This document shows, piece after piece, positions 58,001-64,000 of a stretch of DNA of 64,000 nucleotides (its first letter is position 1; every line of letters begins with the position of its first letter). Source of the DNA: Neobacillus niacini. Lineage in GTDB: Bacteria; Bacillota; Bacilli; Bacillales; Cytobacillaceae. A program made the translations under genes and the position numbers. Location: the NCBI RefSeq assembly GCF_030817595.1, contig NZ_JAUSZN010000001.1, positions 2,798,001 through 2,862,000 of the forward strand. Direction: 5' to 3'. Under the pieces are notes generated by a model. That model worked only from the letters and a program-made list of their open reading frames with translations, had not been told where the DNA came from and ran no database searches.

Positions 58001-60160
58001 ATGCTGTGTCAATTATGTAAAGAAAACCAAGCCAATGTTCAACTAAATTTAAACATAAATGGACAACACAGCAATATGAAGCTGTGCCATGAATGTTATA
58101 CAAAAAATAAAAATGCTATTCATTCAGGAATGTCTCCAAAAATGAATTCCTTCCCTGGTTTTTCATTTGATGATTTATTCTTTAATATGAAGGGGACCGA
58201 AAATAATCATTTAAATGACCAGAAACCATTTCCACAACAGGGCCAGAATGGCAAGGGAGGCTTTATTGATCAATTTGGCCGTAATTTAACACATATGGCC
58301 AAAGCTGGTCTCATTGACCCTGTGATTGGCCGTGACGAAGAGGTTAAAAGGGTCATTGAAATATTGAACCGTCGTAATAAAAACAATCCAGTGTTAATTG
58401 GTGAACCGGGTGTCGGGAAAACCGCTATTGCTGAAGGTCTTGCGATGAAAATAGTCGATGGAAAGGTACCTGGCAAATTAAGAAATAAAGAGGTTTATTT
58501 ACTAGATGTTGCTTCTTTGGTTGCGAACACTGGTATTCGCGGGCAGTTTGAAGAAAGAATGAAGCAATTAATTACAGAATTACAGGAGCGTAAGAATATC
58601 ATTCTTTTCATTGACGAGATTCATCTCCTTGTAGGAGCAGGTTCTGCAGAAGGTTCAATGGATGCTGGAAACATTTTAAAACCAACTCTTGCACGCGGCG
58701 AACTTCAACTTATCGGTGCAACAACACTGAAAGAGTACCGTCAAATAGAAAAAGATTCAGCTCTAGAACGACGTTTCCAGCCGGTACAAGTAGCAGAACC
58801 GACACCAGAGGCGGCAATTGAAATTTTAAAAGGGATTAAGAAAAAATACGAGGATTACCATGAAGTAACTTATTCTGACGCTGCGATAAAAGCATGTGTT
58901 CAGTTATCACACCGTTATATTCAAGATCGTTTCTTACCTGATAAAGCGATTGATTTACTTGATGAAGCAGGATCTAAAATTAATCTTACTTCAGATGGTC
59001 AAAGCAAGGATCAGATTGAGAAACGTTTACAAGAAATAGCTGTTCAAAAAGATTCAGCTCTAAAAAATGAAAACTATGAATTAGCTGCCTCACTTCGTGA
59101 TGAAGAAGCTTTACTTGAGAAAAAGTTAAATGAAACTTCAGAAATCAGCAGACCGGTTGTAGAGCTATCACATATTCAAGAAATCATTGAACAAAAGACC
59201 GGTATTCCTGTTGGTAAATTACAAGAGGATGAGCAGCAAAAACTTAAAGCTCTAGAAGAAAACTTAAATACTAAAGTCATCGGCCAGAAGAAAGCTGTGG
59301 AAAAGGTTTCAAAGGCGATTAGAAGAAGCCGTGCCGGCTTAAAATCTAAGAATCGTCCGATTGGTTCTTTCCTTTTTGTCGGGCCAACAGGGGTTGGTAA
59401 AACCGAGCTTTCTAAAACACTGGCTGAAGAATTATTTGGTTCATCTGAAGCGATGATTCGTCTCGATATGAGTGAATATATGGAAAAACACAGTATTTCC
59501 AAATTAATAGGTTCTCCTCCAGGCTATGTAGGTCACGATGAAGCAGGACAACTGACTGAAAAGGTAAGAAGAAATCCTTACAGCATCATTTTATTAGATG
59601 AGATTGAAAAAGCGCATCCAGATGTTCAGCATATGTTTTTACAAATTCTCGAAGATGGACGTCTTACAGACAGTCAAGGAAGAACAGTAAGCTTTAAGGA
59701 TTCAGTTATCATTATGACAAGCAATGCTGGTGTGGGACATAAAACCATTCATGTTGGCTTTGGAACAAATGAAGCAATCGAAGAAGCTTCTATCTTAGAT
59801 TCTTTGGGCAGCTTTTTCAAGCCTGAGTTTTTAAACCGTTTTGATAGTATTATTGAATTTAACTCACTTGAAAAAGACCATATCATGCAAATCGTTGATT
59901 TAATGGTTCGTGATTTACAAGAAACGTTAAATGAGCAAAATATTGAATTTACGATTACACTTCAAACGAAAGAAAAGCTTGCGGAGTTAGGCTACCACCC
60001 AGCATTTGGTGCACGTCCTCTTCGTAGAGTTATTCAAGAACACATCGAGGATAAAATTGCAGACTATATTTTAGAGGAGCCTGAGGCAATTAAACTAACG
60101 GCTATCATAGAAGATGGACAGTTGAAGGTTACAGCAGCTGAAGGTGTTAACGTTCATTAA
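58001..60160 (+). CDS. clpE: ATP-dependent Clp protease ATPase ClpE
   Basis: A 719-residue AAA+ unfoldase for ClpP. N-terminal zinc finger with Cys-3, Cys-6, Cys-29 and Cys-32 (the ClpE hallmark), D1 with GEPGVGKT and [10 protein letters not shown], a UVR-like central coiled coil (about residues 330-380), and D2 with GPTGVGKT and [11 protein letters not shown], then a C-terminal domain ending EGVNVH. TAGGAGG lies upstream of the ATG. Controlled by the CtsR boxes above and autoregulated via CtsR turnover in B. subtilis. Confidence 0.96.
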   Translation: MLCQLCKENQANVQLNLNINGQHSNMKLCHECYTKNKNAIHSGMSPKMNSFPGFSFDDLFFNMKGTENNHLNDQKPFPQQGQNGKGGFIDQFGRNLTHMAKAGLIDPVIGRDEEVKRVIEILNRRNKNNPVLIGEPGVGKTAIAEGLAMKIVDGKVPGKLRNKEVYLLDVASLVANTGIRGQFEERMKQLITELQERKNIILFIDEIHLLVGAGSAEGSMDAGNILKPTLARGELQLIGATTLKEYRQIEKDSALERRFQPVQVAEPTPEAAIEILKGIKKKYEDYHEVTYSDAAIKACVQLSHRYIQDRFLPDKAIDLLDEAGSKINLTSDGQSKDQIEKRLQEIAVQKDSALKNENYELAASLRDEEALLEKKLNETSEISRPVVELSHIQEIIEQKTGIPVGKLQEDEQQKLKALEENLNTKVIGQKKAVEKVSKAIRRSRAGLKSKNRPIGSFLFVGPTGVGKTELSKTLAEELFGSSEAMIRLDMSEYMEKHSISKLIGSPPGYVGHDEAGQLTEKVRRNPYSIILLDEIEKAHPDVQHMFLQILEDGRLTDSQGRTVSFKDSVIIMTSNAGVGHKTIHVGFGTNEAIEEASILDSLGSFFKPEFLNRFDSIIEFNSLEKDHIMQIVDLMVRDLQETLNEQNIEFTITLQTKEKLAELGYHPAFGARPLRRVIQEHIEDKIADYILEEPEAIKLTAIIEDGQLKVTAAEGVNVH

Positions 60161-60167
60161 TAGAAAA

Positions 60168-60189
60168 AGCGAAGCCACTAGGCTTCGCT
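60168..60189. repeat. Left 22-bp direct repeat = terminator hairpin (IS target copy)
   Basis: 9-bp arms AGCGAAGCC / GGCTTCGCT around ACTA. Identical to 61869-61890. It directly follows clpE (stop at 60160) after an A run and forms the clpE terminator. Confidence 0.85.
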
Positions 60190-60247
60190 CAGATTGTCGA
60201 GAAAGGTATCTTTCTCGGCAATTTTTATTTTTCTGCCTGCCCAAAGG

Positions 60248-60384
60248 CCTGTTGATTTCCGCTCCAGGTGCTTCGCTTTCCGCGGGCGTGCCGGGGAGCC
60301 TCCTCAGCGCTTAAGCGCCTGCGGGGTCTCCCCAGCCCCGTACTCCCGCAGGAGTCTTCGCACCTTCCGCTCCAATCAACAGGG
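60248..60384. repeat. Long GC-rich palindromic repeat, copy R4, inside the IS
   Basis: 137 bp with ends CCTGTTGATT / AATCAACAGG and the shared core CTTCGCTTTCCGCGGGCG, GGGGAGCCTCCTCAGCGCTT, AAGCGCCTGCGGGGTCTCCC and CCGCAGGAGTCTTCG. The transposase stop codon (60376-60378) lies inside its right end. Confidence 0.82.
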
Positions 60385-61770
60385 GGAATGAACCTGGAGA
60401 TTGCCACACACTTTTTCAAACCTGGCTAAGTGCGTGGCAATCTTTTTCATGTTTTGGCATGCTGCGGTAAGTAACACTTGCTCACTCGCATTTTGCAATC
60501 CCCGTAACCTACAATAGCGAAGCCCATGCAGTTCTTTTGAATCTGCGAAGCTTCGCTCTACTTTTTCTTTTCTAAATTTATATAGTATTTTACCTGACTT
60601 TGAAAGTCTGTTAAGTCGAACCTTTTCCTTATGTTCCTCCCAAACATGTCTGGTAACTACTTTTGTTTTATTTTGAGATTTTGTACACTCAGGCAGGAGT
60701 GGGCAATTAGTACACTTTTTAGGATCTGACTTATATTCCCGATAACCTTCTCTTGTAGTTGTACGATATTGTAACTCCTGACCATTTGGACAAACATACA
60801 AATCTCTATCTTTGTCATATGTAAACTTCCATTTAGGAAATAACCCTTTTGTTGATTGATATCTTCTGTGAGCGATAACTCCAAAAATATTGCGTTCATT
60901 AAGTCCCTTACAAATCGGATTTGTCAGGTAACCCGAATCAAGTGCCACAGCTTCTACTTTAAATCCAAAACGTTCGACCTGACGGTCTAACCGTGAAAGA
61001 TAGGGGACAGAATCGTGAACATTTCCTGGTGTAACATACGCATCAGTTATGATGTTAAACTTCATGTCGGTAGTTCGATGATCAAGATAACAGAACATCT
61101 CCTGTTTATTCTCTCGTGACATAAACCCGCATTCAGGATCAGTTGTGCTCAGTCGTATTTCCTTTTTCTCGGTCACCTCCTCCTTTTCCTTTAAAGGCTT
61201 TTTTCCATGATCTCTCCTGTCTTCCTCAATAGCTTTGTTTAAATCTTCTACATATTCACGTGTTTCAACTTCCACTTCAACTCTAGAGAATTTATGTTTG
61301 TTTGCATTCGCTTTAAGGTGTGTGGAATCGGAAAATAAAACTCTTCCTCCAACCATCTTGTGGTTAATTGCTTTGAAGACAATCTCATCAAAAATTTCCT
61401 GAAATATATTTGTATCTTTAAAACGGGTTCGCCGATTCCAACTAATGGTGGAATGATGGGGAACTGTATCGTTTAGCTTTAATCCTAAGAACCATCGATA
61501 GGCCACATTCGTCTGAATTTCACGCTCTAATTGTCGTTCAGAACGAATGCCATAAAAATATCCGATAAACATCATCTTAAAGAGCTGTATAGGGTCCGAA
61601 GGACGCCCGTTATTTTCTGAATAAAAAGGACGGACCTTCTCACCAATAAAAGAAAAATCAATATACTTGTCCACCTTCCTTAATAGGTGATCTTGCGGTA
61701 CTAAATCATCAATAAAAACAAATTCAGCTTCGTTTTGTATTTCTCTTTTTGGCTTATACATTCTATCCAC
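60376..61770 (-). CDS. IS1182-family-like transposase
   Basis: A 464-residue DDE transposase. N-terminal DUF772-type segment ([36 protein letters not shown]), first Asp in [14 protein letters not shown], second Asp in [12 protein letters not shown], Glu in [22 protein letters not shown], and a Cys cluster between ([10 protein letters not shown]), as in IS1182 relatives. It appears full length and intact, though its last residues are read from repeat R4. A weak GGTGG precedes the ATG. Confidence 0.9.
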   Translation of the reverse strand: MDRMYKPKREIQNEAEFVFIDDLVPQDHLLRKVDKYIDFSFIGEKVRPFYSENNGRPSDPIQLFKMMFIGYFYGIRSERQLEREIQTNVAYRWFLGLKLNDTVPHHSTISWNRRTRFKDTNIFQEIFDEIVFKAINHKMVGGRVLFSDSTHLKANANKHKFSRVEVEVETREYVEDLNKAIEEDRRDHGKKPLKEKEEVTEKKEIRLSTTDPECGFMSRENKQEMFCYLDHRTTDMKFNIITDAYVTPGNVHDSVPYLSRLDRQVERFGFKVEAVALDSGYLTNPICKGLNERNIFGVIAHRRYQSTKGLFPKWKFTYDKDRDLYVCPNGQELQYRTTTREGYREYKSDPKKCTNCPLLPECTKSQNKTKVVTRHVWEEHKEKVRLNRLSKSGKILYKFRKEKVERSFADSKELHGLRYCRLRGLQNASEQVLLTAACQNMKKIATHLARFEKVCGNLQVHSPC

Positions 61771-61868
61771 CGTCCTGTTATTTATATGTATATTATAGCA
61801 TATTAACGCGGTGAATCATTAAAGTAATTACAAAAAATAATAGCTGTCGAGATTTTCTCGACAGCCTG

Positions 61869-61890
61869 AGCGAAGCCACTAGGCTTCGCT
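61869..61890. repeat. Right 22-bp direct repeat = terminator hairpin (IS target copy)
   Basis: Identical to 60168-60189, followed by a T run and then by the convergent peptidase stop codon at 61901. It serves as the peptidase terminator hairpin on the minus strand, helped by the hairpin at the IS end. Confidence 0.85.
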
Positions 61891-61900
61891 TTTTTCATTA

Positions 61901-63595
61901 TTATAACTTTTTATCTTCAACGGAATTTAACCAGTTTTCAATTTCGCCAACTACTGATTCTACGCATCCATCCTCAAATGGTGAAATCAGATTAGCTTCT
62001 TTAACCAGATTTGTAAATGACATGCTTCCGCCAAGTTTGCAAAGATTTACATAATCTGCCCAAGCCTCTTCTTGATTTTCTCTTGAACGTTTCCAGAATT
62101 GGAAGGCACAAATTTGTGCTAAAGTGTAATCGATATAATAGAAAGGTGAGTTAAAAATATGTCCTTGTCGCTGCCAGAAACCACCATTCTCTAAATAAAC
62201 ATTTCCATCATAATTTTTATGCGGCAAATATTTTTTCTCAATTTCACGCCATTGTTGTTTACGTTCTTGAGGAGATGCCTGCCAATTTTCATACACCCAG
62301 TGTTGGAATTCATCTACGGAAACTCCGTATGGAAGAAATAATAACGCGTCACTTAAGTGGGAAAATTTATATTTATCGGTATCTTCCTTAAAGAAAAGGT
62401 CCATCCACGGCCAAGTGAAAAATTCCATACTCATGGAATGGATCTCACAAGCCTCATAAGTTGGCCAATAATATTCAGGGATTTCAAAATTCCTGCTTGA
62501 ATAAACCTGGAAGGCATGGCCGGCTTCATGTGTTAATACATCAATATCCCCAGAGGTTCCATTGAAATTTGAAAAAATAAACGGTGCCTTGTAGTTTTCG
62601 ATATATGTGCAATACCCGCCGCCAGCTTTACCTTTTTTAGCTACAAGATCCATTAGGTTATTATCTTGCATGAATTTGAAGAATTCACCTGTTTCTTTAG
62701 ATAATTCTTCATACATCTTTTGTCCATTTTCAATAATCCATTCAGGACTGCCTTTAGGCGCGGCATTTCCTGTTTTATAGTTAAAGCCCTCGTCGAAGTA
62801 TTTTAACTGTTCTACCCCTATACGTTCCTGCTGTCTTGCCTTTAACTTGGTCGCAATAGGAACAATGAAGTCCTTCACCTGTTGGCGAAAGTTCGCCACC
62901 ATTTCTGAATTATAATCAGTTCTCATCATTCGATAATAGCCTAGCTCAACAAAATTTTTATAACCTAGTGTATGGGCAATTTCTGTCCTTACCTTAACAA
63001 GTTCATCATAGATCCGATCAAGTTCGCTTTCATGCTCAGCTAAAAAACCAAACTTTGCTTCAGAGGCAAGCTTTCTCATTTCCCTGTCTGTTGATTGGGT
63101 GAAAGGCTCCAATTGTGCGAGTGTTCTTTCTTCCCCTTCAAAATTAATTTTTGCAGAAGCAATTAATTTTGTATACTCTGTAGATAAACGGTTTTCTTTT
63201 TGAAGCAATGGTACAATTTCTGGTTTAAAAGTCTTCAATTGCCCCTCAGCCAGTGCAAATAATTGCTTGCCATATTTCTCCTCTAGATCATTCCGATATT
63301 TAGAATCAACAAGAGCCTGATAATATTTCGTAACCAGCCCTTCTATTTCAGGCTGAACTTCATCCATATAATCCTGCTCAGCTTTATAAAACTCATCATT
63401 CGTGTCAACAGAATGACGGATATAGCAAAGATTAAACATGGTCCCAATATCATTTCTAATTTCATTCACTTCGTTCATGGCTAAACTTTGCTCTTCTAGA
63501 GAAGAAGCATTCGTAAATTTTTCGATTGCCGTTTCAAATCTTGCTTTTACTTCGTCAAGGTTTGGACGGGTATATGTATACTCTTCAAATCTCAT
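61901..63595 (-). CDS. M3 family oligoendopeptidase
   Basis: A 564-residue zinc metallopeptidase of the M3B (PepF-like) family with the zinc motif LTHEAGHAFQVY near residue 345 and the downstream Glu ligand segment EACEIHSMSMEFF. C-terminal HIFNSPFYYIDYTLAQICAFQFW is typical. No signal peptide, so a cytoplasmic peptidase degrading small peptides. AAGGGG precedes the ATG. Confidence 0.9.
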   Translation of the reverse strand: MRFEEYTYTRPNLDEVKARFETAIEKFTNASSLEEQSLAMNEVNEIRNDIGTMFNLCYIRHSVDTNDEFYKAEQDYMDEVQPEIEGLVTKYYQALVDSKYRNDLEEKYGKQLFALAEGQLKTFKPEIVPLLQKENRLSTEYTKLIASAKINFEGEERTLAQLEPFTQSTDREMRKLASEAKFGFLAEHESELDRIYDELVKVRTEIAHTLGYKNFVELGYYRMMRTDYNSEMVANFRQQVKDFIVPIATKLKARQQERIGVEQLKYFDEGFNYKTGNAAPKGSPEWIIENGQKMYEELSKETGEFFKFMQDNNLMDLVAKKGKAGGGYCTYIENYKAPFIFSNFNGTSGDIDVLTHEAGHAFQVYSSRNFEIPEYYWPTYEACEIHSMSMEFFTWPWMDLFFKEDTDKYKFSHLSDALLFLPYGVSVDEFQHWVYENWQASPQERKQQWREIEKKYLPHKNYDGNVYLENGGFWQRQGHIFNSPFYYIDYTLAQICAFQFWKRSRENQEEAWADYVNLCKLGGSMSFTNLVKEANLISPFEDGCVESVVGEIENWLNSVEDKKL

Positions 63596-63665
63596 GGAAA
63601 CAACCCCTTTATATCAAACTTTTTCCAACTATTATTTTTCGACACTACCCATTAATATTCCTTCA

Positions 63666-63698
63666 GGCAAAAAAAAATACGGCAAATGCCGTATTAAA
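63666..63698 (-). terminator. Terminator after the MarR gene
   Basis: Stem AATACGGC / GCCGTATT with T9 on the minus strand; overlaps the MarR stop region. Confidence 0.88.
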
Positions 63699-64000
63699 AT
63701 TTACCAGCTGGCAACCCCAGTTTTTTCAACAATTCAATCGCTTCTTGTTTTTCCGGATCTGTTAAACTAGACATTAGTGAATGAATCTGCTCGGCGTGTT
63801 CAGGAAATATTTCTTGAATAAACTCTTTCCCTTTATCTGTAATTTGTGCAAAGGTTACTCTTCTATCGTTAGGACAAGCGATTCTTACTAAGAATCCTTT
63901 TTGTTCTAACTTATCTACAACATAGGTGATGCTGCCGCTGGCCAGTAATATCTTCCCGCCTATTTGCTGCATAGGCTGATCACCTTTATGATATAAAAGC
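63694..64000 (-). CDS. MarR family regulator, 5' end outside window
   Basis: The frame is open to the window edge. Residues visible include LYHKGDQPMQQIGGKILLASGSITYVVDKLEQKGFLVR (recognition helix), then the wing PNDRRVTFAQITDKGKEF, and a C-terminal dimerisation helix. It resembles MhqR/YkvE of B. subtilis, a repressor sensing quinone-type electrophiles; the N-terminal part that would carry the sensing Cys is not in the window. Confidence 0.8.
   Translation of the reverse strand, partial: LLYHKGDQPMQQIGGKILLASGSITYVVDKLEQKGFLVRIACPNDRRVTFAQITDKGKEFIQEIFPEHAEQIHSLMSSLTDPEKQEAIELLKKLGLPAGKF

Larger units (their letters stand above)
60190..61868 (-). mobile_element. IS1182-like insertion sequence, about 1.68 kb
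   Basis: Terminal inverted repeats: left CAGATTGTCGAGAAA and right (reverse complement) CAGGCTGTCGAGAAA, 13 of 15 identical. Both ends form further hairpins. It is flanked by perfect 22-bp direct repeats, each a whole terminator hairpin. It carries one transposase gene on the minus strand and the palindromic repeat R4. Ends were found by inspection of the repeats. Confidence 0.78.

Noticed and set aside
60225..60419. Short ORFs over the end of the IS
   Set aside because: They are translations of repeat R4 on both strands and have no RBS.

Overview
The window looks like a chromosomal segment of a low-GC, endospore-forming Bacillaceae (Bacillus sensu lato). Three things support this: many genes start with TTG or GTG behind strong AGGAGG-type ribosome binding sites; the intergenic DNA is AT-rich and full of intrinsic terminators; and the gene order, read from right to left, matches the Bacillus subtilis block clpE-ykvI / ykvS / ptsHI / ykwC-patA-ykyB-ykuE / ykuI-ykuJ-darB-ccpC-dapH-dapL-ykuU-ykuV / ktrC-rnjA-rpoY-ykrA-def-ykyA-pdhABCD-SR1-speA-yktABC-ylaF-typA-ylaHIJKLN-ftsW-pycA-ctaA-ctaB as I know it. 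Gene names are assigned from remembered family sequences plus this synteny. No database search was run.

Layout. 1-2.6 kb: divergent heme A genes ctaB and ctaA, with two ResD-like boxes between them. 2.6-17 kb: pycA, ftsW, ylaN, ylaL, a phoH gene broken by a one-base frameshift in an A7 run, ylaJ, ylaI, ylaH, typA, ylaF, an inositol monophosphatase, ykzI, yktB and yktA. 17-28.6 kb: a flavin oxidoreductase, speA, the dual-function RNA SR1 with its 40-residue peptide gene, the pdhABCD operon, ykyA, def and ykrA. 28.8-33.4 kb: a possible 23-residue basic peptide gene, rpoY-rnjA, ktrC, a DUF4349-like lipoprotein and a 13-copy array of 52-bp tandem repeats. 33.5-49.4 kb: ykuV/ykuU (separated by a large palindromic repeat), dapL, dapH, ccpC, an MFS exporter, darB, ykuJ, ykuI, a C39-type lipoprotein, ykuE, ykyB, patA, ykwC and an atypical SDR. 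49.4-64 kb: ptsHI, glpK-glpD, ykvS, a CPBP protease, ykvI, CtsR-controlled clpE, an IS1182-like insertion sequence, an M3 oligopeptidase and a MarR regulator cut by the window edge.

The genes centre on the pyruvate node and its control: pyruvate dehydrogenase, pyruvate carboxylase, the PTS phosphorelay, glycerol use, CcpC, SR1, and the c-di-AMP-linked proteins DarB, KtrC and PycA. Cell-wall and lysine precursor synthesis is also represented: dapH, patA and dapL make up the acetyl branch of diaminopimelate synthesis.

The least ordinary DNA is (i) an insertion sequence that sits exactly in a transcription terminator and is flanked by perfect 22-bp copies of the whole terminator hairpin; (ii) the 52-bp repeat array, whose palindromic arms are nearly invariant while a 16-nt centre varies and blocks of four units are duplicated; (iii) a four-member family of long GC-rich palindromic repeats, one copy lying inside the insertion sequence; and (iv) the frameshifted phoH.
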